DNA of 64,000 bases from Oscillospiraceae bacterium (GCA_017481565.1 JAFUOZ010000019.1:16473-80472); one strand, 5' to 3'. Shown: positions 8,483 through 20,099, counted from the stretch's first letter. The notes: generated from the letters alone by a model not told the origin. A program made the numbers and translations.

Positions 8483-8603
8483 TATTACTTCGGCAATAAT
8501 ATAATTTGATTGCTCGGTGATTGATTTTTCAAAAAAGTCGCAGATACGACAATTATTGTAATTTAGAAATAGTTAATCAAACTGTTTAATTGCCGAAGTA
8601 ATA
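8483..8603. repeat. 121-bp MITE-like element, copy 1
   Basis: The element begins TATTACTTCGGCAAT and ends with the complementary ATTGCCGAAGTAATA. The terminal inverted repeats continue imperfectly for about 29 bp, through a TTTGATT word at each end. A short hairpin (GTCG/CGAC) sits in the middle. Read on the opposite strand it is about 97% identical to the copy at 19945-20064. It has no coding capacity. Small size, terminal inverted repeats and two copies in opposite orientation fit a non-autonomous transposon-derived repeat. Confidence 0.8.
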
Positions 8604-9030
8604 AATCGTTTCAATATCCACTCAGTAAAGGCTTTTCGTTTATCTGAAACTATGCCGAGACTTTGATGATTGCTTCAATATACATGCATCGATCAGATAA
8701 TTCCAACCAAATAATTATAACCTGTTTTACGGATAAAATCAAGTAAAAGTTAATAGAGATAACTAATAACCGATAAAAAATAGTTATCAGTATCCACCTC
8801 AGTAAAAATATGACCGTATTATTCCGCACCGGTTCAACTGAATTCATTTCCGCAAAAATACATTGCTTTCAACACAAAAAACAGTTGATGTTGAAAGTAC
8901 TGTATTTTCTCAGCCTGTAATTTGATATTTTTCAAGGTCATTTTTTCTTAATATATAATATTAAACATATGTTTAACATCATACTATTATATAATGAATA
9001 TTGTTTCATAAAAATTAATGGTTTTGACCC

Positions 9031-9059
9031 TTGATTTTATTTGCATTATGTGCTATAAT
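9031..9059 (+). promoter_or_regulatory. Promoter of dnaA
   Basis: TTGATT (9031-9036), 17-bp spacer, TATAAT (9054-9059). A TG dinucleotide lies 2-3 bases before the -10 box region. The transcript would have an untranslated leader of about 290 bases before dnaA. Confidence 0.65.
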
Positions 9060-9318
9060 GTATTAGTGATATTGTCTGCTTTTGCAGATAACCGTCTGCT
9101 ATATAATACCATAACAGCAGCTATTCAGATGCAATATATATTTTTATATCAAGATATCATAAAAAAGTATCAAAGGCTGTTTTATAAAATAATAACTGCA
9201 TCAGGAATATCTGTTATATGTATATTATATACAAAAAATGATAAAGGAAACGCTGTCATTCCATTCAAATATACCATATAACGTTTCAACTCAGCTTAGA
9301 TCCGGCTTATTAATCAGG

Positions 9319-9359
9319 AAAGGAGAGATCTGCTCTGAACGCAGATCAAATGAAAAATG
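9319..9359 (+). promoter_or_regulatory. dnaA ribosome binding site separated from the start by a hairpin
   Basis: The only good Shine-Dalgarno sequence (AAAGGAG at 9320-9326) is about 30 bases before the dnaA ATG (9357). Between them GATCTGC (9327-9333) can pair with GCAGATC (9341-9347) around a 7-base loop. If folded, the effective spacing falls to about 10. An out-of-frame ATG at 9350 opens a 10-codon reading frame that overlaps the dnaA start. Confidence 0.55.
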
Positions 9360-10688
9360 AATTCATTTACCGAGGTCTTTGAAAATGTCCTCAGATATAT
9401 TGAAAAAAAAGTACATGACGGTCAACTGACCGATGTTGCTTACAATACATGGATAAAACCTGTAACACCTCAGAAAATGGACGGTAATACCGCATACTTC
9501 TCGGCTAAAACCCAGTTTCATGTTGACTGTATCAAAAATAATTACAGCTCACTTCTTAAGGAAGCTTTCTACAATACTCTCGGCTTTGAAGTAGATATAG
9601 TCCTTGAAGTTGAAAATACCGATATATCCCCTGTCAGCACACCTGTTTCCAACGTAAAAACAGACAGCGATGACTATGAATATACCTTTGATACATTTAT
9701 CACAGGTAGATCCAATGAATTTGCTTACGCAGCCTGCACAGCGGTTGCAAAGTCAGACCATACGGATATGACATATAATCCTCTGTTTATTTACGGTCCC
9801 TCAGGACTTGGAAAAACACATCTGCTTAACGCTATATACAGCGAAATAAAAGCCCGTACTCCCGATAAAAAGGTTATTATCGTAACAGGTGAAAACTTCG
9901 CCAGTGAGCTTATCGACATGATTGCCAAAAAGGATACCATGCCATTTAAGCAGAAATACCGTAATACAGATGTACTACTTATTGACGATATCCACTTTAT
10001 CGCAGGCAAGGACTCAACTCAGGAAGAATTTTTCCATACCTTCAATGAACTGAGAGATAACGGCAAGCAGATAGTTATCACCTCGGACAAGCCTCCGAAG
10101 GAAATAAAAACTCTTGAAAGCCGTATCAGAACACGCTTTGAATCTGGCATTATCGCCGACATCTCATATCCCGAATATGAAACAAGAGTTGCTATCATCA
10201 AGAGAAAGGCCAAGCTTATGGACTTTCATCTTCCCGATGATGTTATCGAATGTATTGCAAACAGACTTAAGACAAGCATCCGTTCTCTTGAAGGCTGCGT
10301 AAAGAAGCTTAAGGCTTATCAGGATCTTGTGGGAACTCCTCCCACTATAGTACAGGCTCAGAATACTATCAGAGAGATACTCTCCGATGAACAGTCCGAG
10401 CCTATAACTCCTGACCGTATCATAAACGATGTTGCAAGCGTTTACGGTGTAAAGCCCGATGATATACGCTCCAAAAAGAGAGCCTCTACCGTTTCAACCG
10501 CAAGAAAGATCAGCGCATATGTTATGAAACAGGTCCTTCAGCTTTCACATAAGCTTATAGGTGCGGAAATAGGCGGCAAGGACCACTCCACCATAGTTTA
10601 TTATCTTGAGGATGTTGAAAAAATGATGAATAACGACAGCAGAGCCAAGGATACTATCGAGGATATCATCAAGAACCTGGGCGCATAA
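9357..10688 (+). CDS. dnaA: Chromosomal replication initiator DnaA
   Basis: AAA+ ATPase that binds DnaA boxes and melts the origin. The 443 residues contain domain I (about 1-85), a short linker, and the AAA+ domain with Walker A GPSGLGKT (147-154) and Walker B LLIDD (207-211). Sensor and arginine-finger segments follow (SRIRTRFESG...). Domain IV begins near 350. The DNA-binding signature reads GGKDHST (406-412), where most bacteria have GGRDHTT, and the preceding helix has ARK where PRQ is usual. The ATG at 9357 is the first in frame after a stop. The gene is flanked on both sides by spacers rich in TTTCAACA words. Its leader carries a hairpin-separated ribosome binding site. Confidence 0.98.
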   Translation: MNSFTEVFENVLRYIEKKVHDGQLTDVAYNTWIKPVTPQKMDGNTAYFSAKTQFHVDCIKNNYSSLLKEAFYNTLGFEVDIVLEVENTDISPVSTPVSNVKTDSDDYEYTFDTFITGRSNEFAYAACTAVAKSDHTDMTYNPLFIYGPSGLGKTHLLNAIYSEIKARTPDKKVIIVTGENFASELIDMIAKKDTMPFKQKYRNTDVLLIDDIHFIAGKDSTQEEFFHTFNELRDNGKQIVITSDKPPKEIKTLESRIRTRFESGIIADISYPEYETRVAIIKRKAKLMDFHLPDDVIECIANRLKTSIRSLEGCVKKLKAYQDLVGTPPTIVQAQNTIREILSDEQSEPITPDRIINDVASVYGVKPDDIRSKKRASTVSTARKISAYVMKQVLQLSHKLIGAEIGGKDHSTIVYYLEDVEKMMNNDSRAKDTIEDIIKNLGA

Positions 10689-11585
10689 CAGCGCATCTCC
10701 GTGATTTTCAGCCTGTCACGGGAAATGTATTTTCAATGTTTTTCTTACATTCAACAATTCCACTGTAAAATGTTGAATTATGTCCATACGAACAGCTTTA
10801 CAAATGTAAATATCTCAGGAATGAGTATACCAAAAGTTATAAACATCTATTTCAACACTATGTTGAAAACTTTGTGGAATTCTCAAACCTTAATTTTTCC
10901 GTGTTTTTTCGTGTCATTTACCGAAAGTATAAACATCTTTTTCAACAAAGCGTTGAAAAAGAGTTTGATTTCCACACTTTCAACCGAATTTTGCACATTT
11001 ATTTAACATTAAACATTTTGTTTTCAACTATTTTCCAATCTGTAACCGTTTGAGTAATGAGTTTGTTACTTTTTTAAACTTTATAACAAAAATTCAACAA
11101 TGAGTATGTTGATTATAAATCCTTGTATCTGCGAGGTTTGAACAGGTTTTCAAAAGTTTCAACACTACTACTACTGTAACTATTTTGTAATTATATTTAT
11201 TTTTATTATACCTTTTTGTAACCAAGAATATCTAAGCTTGTAAACATCAAGTCTGTTGAAACAGGATTTTGTAATACTTCTGCATTGAAAGTTGCTTATT
11301 GATTACATAATTTTTCCTGTTTTGTATTAATTATGCAGAATATTCCAATAATAATATTATCATAATCAGATATAATATCGTTCAGTATTATTGTGAATTG
11401 TATATTCCGCGTATTATTCAACACACTGTATATTATTTTATCAGAACGAGTTTGTAACCTATTTTTAATTATTGATATAGCATTTTCTCATTAGTTACAA
11501 TTATATTACAGATCAACAGTTGAAATGTCACTTATTTACATTATGTAATATTTATGATTTATATACTGAAAGGAATGTATACAAT
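10689..11585. other. oriC: Right half of the putative replication origin (dnaA-dnaN spacer)
   Basis: About 900 bases without a credible gene. TTTCAACA or its complement TGTTGAAA, or the 7-base core, occurs at 10750, 10771, 10850, 10861, 10940, 10952 (one mismatch), 11093, 11157, 11254 and 11417, often as facing pairs. Two related blocks (about 10835-10870 and 10925-10960) share ATAAACATCT followed by the inverted pair. ATTTCCACA (10968) is the nearest to a standard DnaA box. Around 11157-11211 a TTTCAACA word, CTACTACTACT and an AT-rich tract follow each other, like a DnaA-trio and unwinding element. The spacer also supplies the dnaN leader. Confidence 0.75.
11157..11211 (+). promoter_or_regulatory. 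Candidate origin unwinding element (box, DnaA-trio, AT-rich)
   Basis: TTTCAACA (11157-11164) is directly followed by CTACTACTACT (11165-11175), whose complement is 3'-GAT repeated, the DnaA-trio pattern. An A/T stretch then runs from 11176 to 11211. In Bacillus subtilis a DnaA box, trios and AT-rich DNA occupy the same dnaA-dnaN interval. Confidence 0.6.
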
Positions 11586-12704
11586 TTGAAATTTATATGC
11601 AGTCAGACAAAGCTTATGGAAGCACTTAACAATGTAACAAGAGCAGTTCCCCCGAAATCTACAATACCTGCCCTTGAAGGCATAAAGCTTATGATAGACA
11701 AAAACGTTCTGGAGCTTACAGGATATGATCTTGAACTGGGAATACAGACAAAGATAGAAGTCAGCTCCGATGATTACGGCGAGGTCATAGTAAATGCAAA
11801 ATTATTTACAGAGATCGTGCGTAAAATGGACAGCGACACCATAACCATATCCATAGATGATAAATTAAAAATGACTATAAGCGGAGCTACAGCTGAGTAT
11901 AATATTCTTGCACTTTCCGCAGATGATTATCCTGCGCTTCCCGATTATGATACAGGCGACAGCTTCAATCTGCCACAGTCTCTTTTAAAGAATATGATAA
12001 ATCAGACCATATTCGCAGTTGCGGTAGATGACAAGAAGCCTGTTTTGATGGGTGAATTATTCGATATTCAGGACGGAAGCTTCAATCTTGTAGCTATTGA
12101 CGGATATCGCCTTGCAGTAAGACACGAAAAGCTGGATACCGACAACAGATATAATTTTGTTGTAAAGGGCAAGGCACTGCAGGAGGTCGCAAAGCTTTTA
12201 AAGGACGATGACAAGAGCGAGGAAAAGCATGAGGTAATACTCCATGTTTCAAAGAGACATGTTATCTTTGAGGTAAACGGATATATGGTGATCTCACGTC
12301 TGCTTGAGGGTGATTTCCACAATTACAAAGCCTCTATACCTCAGAACCATACTACAGAAATAGTATTAAAGACGAAGGATATAATCAGCAGTCTTGAAAG
12401 ATGCTCACTTCTCATCAATGAAAAGATGAAAGCCCCTGTGAAGTGCTTATTCGATGCGGGACAGGTAAAGATCAGCTGTTCTACCGCACTGGGAAAATTA
12501 TCCGATGAGTTTGATGTTGAGATCAGCGGAAATATGGTTGAGATAGGATTCAACTGCAGATATCTGCTTGAAGCGATGAAGGCAACGGAATCCGATAAAG
12601 TAAAGCTGTATCTGAACGGCGGACTTGCTCCCATGAAGGTATTACCCTTAGAGGGCGATGCATATACGTTCTTGGTTCTCCCCGTAAGACTTAAGACAGA
12701 GTAA
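11586..12704 (+). CDS. dnaN: DNA polymerase III beta subunit (sliding clamp)
   Basis: Ring-shaped homodimeric processivity clamp of the replicative polymerase. The TTG at 11586 is chosen because the protein then begins LKFICSQTKLMEALNNVTRAVPPKSTIPALEGI, aligning with the usual MKF... start; AAAGG lies upstream. A 22-codon longer frame from 11520 has no such similarity. The product is 372 residues, normal for three clamp folds. The C-terminus has the expected APMKVLPLEGDAYTFLVLPVR segment that helps form the client-binding pocket. It is separated from yaaA by about 110 bases that include another TTTCAACA/TGTTGAA pair (12757-12785). Confidence 0.97.
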   Translation: MKFICSQTKLMEALNNVTRAVPPKSTIPALEGIKLMIDKNVLELTGYDLELGIQTKIEVSSDDYGEVIVNAKLFTEIVRKMDSDTITISIDDKLKMTISGATAEYNILALSADDYPALPDYDTGDSFNLPQSLLKNMINQTIFAVAVDDKKPVLMGELFDIQDGSFNLVAIDGYRLAVRHEKLDTDNRYNFVVKGKALQEVAKLLKDDDKSEEKHEVILHVSKRHVIFEVNGYMVISRLLEGDFHNYKASIPQNHTTEIVLKTKDIISSLERCSLLINEKMKAPVKCLFDAGQVKISCSTALGKLSDEFDVEISGNMVEIGFNCRYLLEAMKATESDKVKLYLNGGLAPMKVLPLEGDAYTFLVLPVRLKTE

Positions 12705-12816
12705 AACAGATACTGTTTCAAAGCGGACAGTTCTGTTACTCATACAAAAATAATCATTTCAACATTCCGAAGTGAATATGTTGAATTACAATTCGTGATC
12801 TTAAAAGGAAAAAAAT

Positions 12817-13032
12817 ATGGAAAAAATATCGATACATACAGAATTCATAAAGCTGGATCAGCTTCTGAAATTTGCAGGGATATGCGCTATAGGTTCTGAG
12901 GCAAAGGCTATTGTTGCAGACGGAAAGGTTACCGTAAACGGTGAGGTCTGCACAATGCGCGGAAAAAAGATACGCCCCGGAGATACCGTTTCAGCATTGG
13001 GAACAACAGTGCTTATCGAAGCTGAATCATGA
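12817..13032 (+). CDS. yaaA: S4-domain RNA-binding protein (YaaA/RlbA type)
   Basis: A 71-residue protein consisting of a single S4-like RNA-binding domain: [30 protein letters not shown], then [11 protein letters not shown]. It matches the small S4 protein that lies between dnaN and recF in many Bacillota (YaaA in Bacillus), probably acting in ribosome assembly. It starts with ATG at 12817 behind AAAAGGAAAAAA. Its stop overlaps the recF start (ATGA), so the two are translationally coupled. Confidence 0.93.
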   Translation: MEKISIHTEFIKLDQLLKFAGICAIGSEAKAIVADGKVTVNGEVCTMRGKKIRPGDTVSALGTTVLIEAES

Positions 13033-14153
13033 ATATAACCCATATATGCGCAGACGGATATAAAAATCTTGACGGTGTGGATATATCCGCAGACAGCTCA
13101 CTTAATGTTATCTGCGGAAGTAATGCTCAGGGAAAAACAAATCTGATAGAGGCTGTATGGCTTTGTACAGGCTGTAAATCCTTCCGTCTTGCAAGGGACA
13201 GGAGTTTTATAGGCTTTGATAAGGATAAAGCTGCTGTTTCCGTTGAGTTTGAAAACAGCTTCCGTACTCAGAAAATATGCTTTGAGGCTAAAAAAGGCAG
13301 CGTAAAGGATAAAAATATCACCCTTAACGGAGTAAAGGTCCCTCTTATGTCAAGGCTTTTCGGTCAGCTTAAGTGCGTTGTTTTTACTCCCGATGACCTT
13401 TCTCTGCTGAAGGGCTCTCCCGAAAACAGACGCAGCTTTGTTGATTTATCCTCATCTCAGCTTAAGCCGTCCTTTGTGTCTGCGCTTAATAAATATAATA
13501 ATCTTATCGCTCAGAGAAATGCCGCTATTAAAAATATCAATTTCGGTATTTCCGTACCCGATGATCTTGATGTATGGGATAAACAATTAGCCCAGACAGG
13601 CGCTTATATTTCTGTTATTCGTTATACTTATTGTAATAATCTTAATGATTATACAAAGAAGCTGTATTCAGAAATTACCGGCGGTAATGAAGAATTAGAA
13701 TTATACTATTCGTCAACCGTTTTCAATAGCCTTGAAAACAAAACCGATTATGCAGGCGAGCTTGCGGATATTTATTATAATAAGCTGCTCCGCTCCCGTA
13801 AGGACGATATCCGTGTGGGATATACCCTGTCGGGTGTGCATCGTGATGATGTGGTCACTAAGATAAACGGTCTTGATGCAAGGGAATTCGGGTCACAGGG
13901 GCAGCAGCGAAGTGTGGCTATTGCCATGAAGATAGCTCAGGCTCAGGTGCTGCGTGACCAGACAGGAGACTCTCCCGTTATGCTCCTTGATGATGTTTTA
14001 AGCGAGCTTGATGATTCACGGAAAAGCTTTATTTTAGGAAATATAAAGGATATTCAGGTGTTTATTACCTGCTGTGATGAAAGCTTTATCGAGAAAAATT
14101 GCTCAAACGGGAAAATTTTCCGTGTGTCAAAGGGAAAAATTACAAGCGGTTGA
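13029..14153 (+). CDS. recF: DNA replication and repair protein RecF
   Basis: SMC-like ATPase that helps load RecA at gapped DNA with RecO and RecR. The 374 residues show Walker A GSNAQGKT (30-37) and the family segment [10 protein letters not shown]. The ABC signature region is GSQGQQRS, and Walker B is [12 protein letters not shown] near 315. The length is normal. The ATG at 13029 overlaps the yaaA stop by 4 bases; remB starts about 18 bases after the recF stop. The order dnaA-dnaN-yaaA-recF-remB-gyrB is the classical gram-positive origin order. Confidence 0.97.
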   Translation: MNITHICADGYKNLDGVDISADSSLNVICGSNAQGKTNLIEAVWLCTGCKSFRLARDRSFIGFDKDKAAVSVEFENSFRTQKICFEAKKGSVKDKNITLNGVKVPLMSRLFGQLKCVVFTPDDLSLLKGSPENRRSFVDLSSSQLKPSFVSALNKYNNLIAQRNAAIKNINFGISVPDDLDVWDKQLAQTGAYISVIRYTYCNNLNDYTKKLYSEITGGNEELELYYSSTVFNSLENKTDYAGELADIYYNKLLRSRKDDIRVGYTLSGVHRDDVVTKINGLDAREFGSQGQQRSVAIAMKIAQAQVLRDQTGDSPVMLLDDVLSELDDSRKSFILGNIKDIQVFITCCDESFIEKNCSNGKIFRVSKGKITSG

Positions 14154-14171
14154 TATTCGGCGGTGATTTTT

Positions 14172-14417
14172 ATGTATATTCATTTGGGCGGCGATGTTGT
14201 CGTACCCGATAATGAAATAATAGGCGTTTTCGATATAGAAAATACCTCCGTAAGCAAAAGGACAAAGGAATTCCTTGCGGCAGCGGGAAAAAACGGCGAT
14301 ATCATCAACGTAAGCTATGAAATGCCGAAAGCCTATGTTCTATGTGAGAGGAACAAGCGTCAGCAGGTATATATCACACAGGTATCACCGCTGACTATAC
14401 GCAAAAGAAGTGATTAG
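14172..14417 (+). CDS. remB: RemB-type extracellular matrix regulator (DUF370)
   Basis: A small protein of the RemA/RemB (YaaB, DUF370) family of ring-forming DNA-binding regulators; Bacillus carries remB between recF and gyrB. The ATG at 14172 (MYIHLGGDVVVPDNEIIGVFD...) is preferred over a GTG three codons upstream because GGCGGTG lies about 6 bases before it. The family pattern is visible: HLGGD at the start, IGVFDIEN, then VLCERNKRQQVYITQVSPLTIRKR. The length is 81 residues. Its role here (DNA-binding regulation) is inferred from family only. Confidence 0.9.
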   Translation: MYIHLGGDVVVPDNEIIGVFDIENTSVSKRTKEFLAAAGKNGDIINVSYEMPKAYVLCERNKRQQVYITQVSPLTIRKRSD

Positions 14418-14418
14418 C

Positions 14419-16510
<2,092 letters not shown>

Positions 16511-16524
16511 GGAGACTGTAATAA

Positions 16525-17241
16525 ATGCTTGATAAAATGTTTGATGAGGATATATACGACGACGGGAGATCAAATCATACGGAAGAGCTGCTTGCAAAGG
16601 GTCAGTATGAAAGCGACCCTGAGCAGATACTTAACGGGTTTAAGGTATTCCAGAAAAAATATGTTTATAAGGGAGTTGTTTTTCAGCTGGTGCTTGTTGC
16701 ACTTGCAATAGCGTCACAGGTGCTGGCTATCATATCCGATACAACGGGAGATATAATGATGCCTGTTGTGCTTATAATCGTATGTGTATTTCTTGGAGTG
16801 AACCTTGCCTTAAGACCCTTCAATACAATGAAAAATCTCCGCAAGGGTATTCAGTACCTTACGGGGACTATATACGAAGCTGAAATATACAACGACAAAA
16901 TAAAGATAATTACCGTTTATGATGCACCGCTGGAAAACGGTGAAACGGTGGATACGGAAAAGCTTGCCGAATCGGATAAAAAGGGTCTTGAAGCCGTTGA
17001 GGAAGCAAGAATCGACAATACTGACGATGAGGAGGAATATGACGGTCCTCCCGCAACCATAATCCATCTGGACAGTCATCTTGCGGAAATTATCGAAACA
17101 GATGAGCTTTACATCGTTTATGTAAAGAAGGTAAACATATTCGTCATACCCAAGAACGCCTTCAAGCCCTATGAGGTACAGGCGGTCAACGAAAAGCTTT
17201 CAAATATTATGGGTGTGCGTTTTAAAGGATTGGAGTGTTAA
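16525..17241 (+). CDS. Uncharacterised membrane protein with YcxB-like C-terminus
   Basis: A 238-residue protein inserted between gyrB and gyrA. Residues about 1-45 are acidic and hydrophilic. Two adjacent membrane segments follow (about 50-70 and 76-95, VFQLVLVALAIASQVLAII and MMPVVLIIVCVFLGVNLAL). After them is a domain with beta-type hydrophobic patterning interrupted by an acidic stretch (about 130-175). The end (LYIVYVKKVNIFVIPKNAFKP) resembles the YcxB-like family. Function unknown. It lies 14 bases after gyrB and its stop is 3 bases before the gyrA start, so it is very probably cotranscribed with both gyrase genes. Confidence 0.8.
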   Translation: MLDKMFDEDIYDDGRSNHTEELLAKGQYESDPEQILNGFKVFQKKYVYKGVVFQLVLVALAIASQVLAIISDTTGDIMMPVVLIIVCVFLGVNLALRPFNTMKNLRKGIQYLTGTIYEAEIYNDKIKIITVYDAPLENGETVDTEKLAESDKKGLEAVEEARIDNTDDEEEYDGPPATIIHLDSHLAEIIETDELYIVYVKKVNIFVIPKNAFKPYEVQAVNEKLSNIMGVRFKGLEC

Positions 17242-17244
17242 ATT

Positions 17245-19821
17245 TTGACCAGTGATACTGAAAAGCTGCTTCATGTGGATATTGAACAGGAAATGAGAAA
17301 ATCCTTTATGGAATATTCAATGTCCGTTATTGTTTCAAGAGCGCTCCCTGATGTAAGAGACGGTCTTAAACCCGTTCACAGAAGAATTTTATATACGATG
17401 CACGAAAACGGACTTACTCCCGATAAGGAGTACCGTAAGTGCGCCGATACAGTCGGTGCGGTGCTGGGACGTTACCACCCCCACGGTGACGCCTCTGTTT
17501 ACGATGCACTTGTACGTCTTGCACAGAATTTCTCATTAAGATATCCTCTGGTAGACGGTCACGGAAACTTCGGTTCTATCGATGGTGACCCTGCCGCTGC
17601 TTACCGATATACAGAGTCCAAGATGTCGAAAATTTCTCTTGAAATGCTGACCGATATCAATAAGGACACTATCCCCTATGCGCCTAACTATGACGATCGT
17701 CTGCAGGAGCCTGTTGTACTCCCCTCACGTTTTCCGAATCTTATGGTAAACGGATCAACAGGTATCGCTGTAGGTATGGCGACAAATATTCCCCCTCACA
17801 ATCTTACCGAGACTATAAATGCTATACAGGCACTTATAGGTAATCCCGATATACCTGTTGAAGAGCTGATGAATCACGTAAAGGGACCTGATTTCCCTAC
17901 AGGCGGTATCATCATGGGAAGAAGCGGAATAAGAGCCGCTTATGCAACGGGACGTGGAAAGATAACTCTCCGTTCAAGAACAAGGATCGAGGATATAAGA
18001 GGCAGAACAGCTATTATTGTAGACGAGCTGCCCTATATGGTCAACAAAAAGCGCCTTATCGAGCATATGGCAGAGCTTGTCAAGGATAAGAGGATCGACG
18101 GAATACACTATATCCGCGATGAATCGGACAAGGACCATGCGGTAAGGATCGTTATCGAATTGAAGCGTGACGCAAATGCACAGGTAGTATTGAATCGTCT
18201 TTTCAGCTATACACAGCTTCAGGATACCGTAGGCGTTATCATGCTTGCCCTTGTTGACGGCGAGCCTAAGATACTTACTCTCAAGCAGATGCTGGAGCAG
18301 TATCTGAAATTCCAGAATGAAGTTATCAGAAGAAGAACGGAATATGATCTTAACAAGGCGGAAGCAAGAGCTCATATTTTAGAGGGCTTGGTAATTGCAG
18401 CGGATAATATTGACGAGGTAGTAAATATATGCCGTACATCAGCCAATGTTCAGGAGATCAGGGAACGGCTCATGAAGCGTTTCGAGCTTACCGAGGTACA
18501 GGCTGACGCTATTGCACAGATGAGACTTTTCCAGCTTTCCAACATGGAAAGAAGCAAGATCACCGATGAGCTTGAAGGTCTTAAGATAAAGATAACCGAA
18601 TACAAGGAGATACTTTCCGATGACGGAAGAGTTATGCAGATAATCTCCGATGAGCTTGAGGTTATCAAGAATAAATTCGGCGATGAAAGAAGAACAGAGA
18701 TACAGTCCGTAAGCGGAGAGGTGGATATCGAGGACCTTATCCCCGTTGAAGAATGTGTTGTTACTCTTACCAATAACGGATATATCAAGAGACAGCTTTT
18801 AAGCGTATATAAGACACAGAACCGCGGCGGCAGAGGTGTATCGGGCATGAAGCAGCGTGAAGAGGATTTCGTAAGTGAAATGTTTGTTGCTTCAACACAT
18901 GACCATGTGATGTTCATAACAAATAAGGGTATCATGTACAAGCTTAAATGCTTTGAGATAGCCGAGGGTTCAAAGCAGTTCAAGGGCATTAATATAGTGA
19001 ATATGCTTCCTCTTGCCGAGGACGAGAAGATAGCAGCCATGATAAAGACAGATAATTTTGACGCCGGAAAGTATATCATCATGGTTACAAAGAACGGCAA
19101 GATAAAGCGTACACCCCTGGAGATGTACAAGAATGTGCGCAAGAACGGACTTCGTGCGGTAGGACTTGACGAAGGCGATGAAATTGCGGGAGTACGTCTT
19201 ACCGACGGAACAAATCAGCTTATAGTTGCCACAAGAAACGGCAGAGCGATACGTATTGACGAGAACGAGCTTCGTCCCATGAGCAGAACAGCACATGGTG
19301 TCAAGGCGATAAAGCTCCGTGAGAGTGACTATGTAGTATCCATGGCGAGAGTAAGAGAGGGTGCAAGCGTAATTACTGTCACCGATAAGGGTCTTGGCAG
19401 AAGAGCGCCTCTTGAAAGCTACAATGTACAGCGCCGCGGCGGATACGGTATGCTTAATTATAAGGTAAATGATGAAAAGGGATATGTGTGCGGAATCAAG
19501 GTAGTTGACGAGGACGATGACCTTATCATCATATCCAATGACGGAGTTATCATTCGCATCAGGGTAAGTGATGTAAGAATGATGAGCAGATATGCTACAG
19601 GCGTAAAGGTAATGAGAGTTGCCGATGATGTAAGGATCGTTGCATTTACAAGAAGTGAGCATGAAGAGGGAGCGGAAACAGCTGAGGTTGAACAACTCAC
19701 CGATGAGGAAGCTCAGAGGGAGATGGAAGCGGCAGCTAAGGAAGAAAGTGAAGAAGTAGTGACAGATGAAGCTCCCGATGACGAAAATGAAGAAGACACA
19801 GAAGAAAATACAGAGGAATAA
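17245..19821 (+). CDS. gyrA: DNA gyrase subunit A
   Basis: Breakage-reunion subunit of gyrase. The TTG start at 17245 has GGATTGGAG 9 bases upstream, and the protein opens with the usual [20 protein letters not shown]. The catalytic tyrosine is in AAAYRYTE (Tyr122). The quinolone-resistance region reads [10 protein letters not shown]; residue 83 is Ala and 84 is Ser, whereas most bacteria have Ser-Ala. The C-terminal beta-pinwheel contains the GyrA box QRRGGYG (about 731-737; earlier QNRGGRG is a similar repeat), which marks gyrase rather than topoisomerase IV. The 858 residues end in a long acidic tail of about 45 residues. It is closed by a strong terminator. Confidence 0.97.
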   Translation: MTSDTEKLLHVDIEQEMRKSFMEYSMSVIVSRALPDVRDGLKPVHRRILYTMHENGLTPDKEYRKCADTVGAVLGRYHPHGDASVYDALVRLAQNFSLRYPLVDGHGNFGSIDGDPAAAYRYTESKMSKISLEMLTDINKDTIPYAPNYDDRLQEPVVLPSRFPNLMVNGSTGIAVGMATNIPPHNLTETINAIQALIGNPDIPVEELMNHVKGPDFPTGGIIMGRSGIRAAYATGRGKITLRSRTRIEDIRGRTAIIVDELPYMVNKKRLIEHMAELVKDKRIDGIHYIRDESDKDHAVRIVIELKRDANAQVVLNRLFSYTQLQDTVGVIMLALVDGEPKILTLKQMLEQYLKFQNEVIRRRTEYDLNKAEARAHILEGLVIAADNIDEVVNICRTSANVQEIRERLMKRFELTEVQADAIAQMRLFQLSNMERSKITDELEGLKIKITEYKEILSDDGRVMQIISDELEVIKNKFGDERRTEIQSVSGEVDIEDLIPVEECVVTLTNNGYIKRQLLSVYKTQNRGGRGVSGMKQREEDFVSEMFVASTHDHVMFITNKGIMYKLKCFEIAEGSKQFKGINIVNMLPLAEDEKIAAMIKTDNFDAGKYIIMVTKNGKIKRTPLEMYKNVRKNGLRAVGLDEGDEIAGVRLTDGTNQLIVATRNGRAIRIDENELRPMSRTAHGVKAIKLRESDYVVSMARVREGASVITVTDKGLGRRAPLESYNVQRRGGYGMLNYKVNDEKGYVCGIKVVDEDDDLIIISNDGVIIRIRVSDVRMMSRYATGVKVMRVADDVRIVAFTRSEHEEGAETAEVEQLTDEEAQREMEAAAKEESEEVVTDEAPDDENEEDTEENTEE

Positions 19822-19827
19822 AAAATG

Positions 19828-19858
19828 GGGAGACGCAAAAAAAGCGTCTCCCTTTTTT
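19828..19858 (+). terminator. Terminator after gyrA
   Basis: Perfect 9-bp stem GGGAGACGC/GCGTCTCCC around a loop of seven A residues, followed by six T residues. Confidence 0.92.
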
Positions 19859-19944
19859 GAAAAAAAGAGGAAGGTTTATATACAAAGGTTTCGGTAAATT
19901 CTATATTGCAGAATAAACGGACAGGCTTTTATTGACAATGATAT

Positions 19945-20064
19945 TATTACTTCGGCAATTAAACAGTTTGATTAACTATTTATAAATTACAATAATTGTC
20001 GTATCTGCGACATTTTTGAAAATCAAGCACCGAGCAATCAAATTATATTATTGCCGAAGTAATA
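19945..20064. repeat. 120-bp MITE-like element, copy 2
   Basis: Same element as 8483-8603 but in the opposite orientation. Both ends read TATTACTTCGGCAAT inward. Against the other copy I count about three substitutions and one single-base indel. It lies in the gyrA-cca spacer, between the gyrA terminator and the cca promoter, and disrupts no gene. The rest of the spacer (19859-20161) holds only that promoter. Confidence 0.8.
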
Positions 20065-20099
20065 TTATATCGTTCCCACTAAAAATTAACTAAATTCCC

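Larger units (their letters stand above)
8375..9356. other. Left half of the putative replication origin (rpmH-dnaA spacer)
   Basis: Nearly 1 kb of AT-rich DNA between divergent rpmH and dnaA with no credible gene. It contains a 121-bp inverted-repeat element (8483-8603). Two related words, TATCCACTCAGTAAA and TATCCACCTCAGTAAA (near 8617 and 8791), weakly resemble DnaA boxes. There is an inverted pair TTTCAACA (8867-8874) / TGTTGAAA (8889-8896). The dnaA promoter is at 9031-9059. The position next to dnaA and the repeated motif suggest the upstream part of a bipartite oriC. Confidence 0.6.

Noticed and set aside
8610..8640. TATCCAC words as canonical DnaA boxes
   Set aside because: They differ from TTATCCACA at two positions and occur only twice; kept only as weak candidates in the spacer description.
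9018..9281. An 87-codon plus-strand frame upstream of dnaA
   Set aside because: It starts before the dnaA promoter's -10 box, has no ribosome binding site and no recognisable similarity; it lies in the AT-rich dnaA leader.
10701..11006. A 101-codon frame in the dnaA-dnaN spacer
   Set aside because: It covers repeated TTTCAACA words, its composition is unlike a protein, and there is no ribosome binding site.
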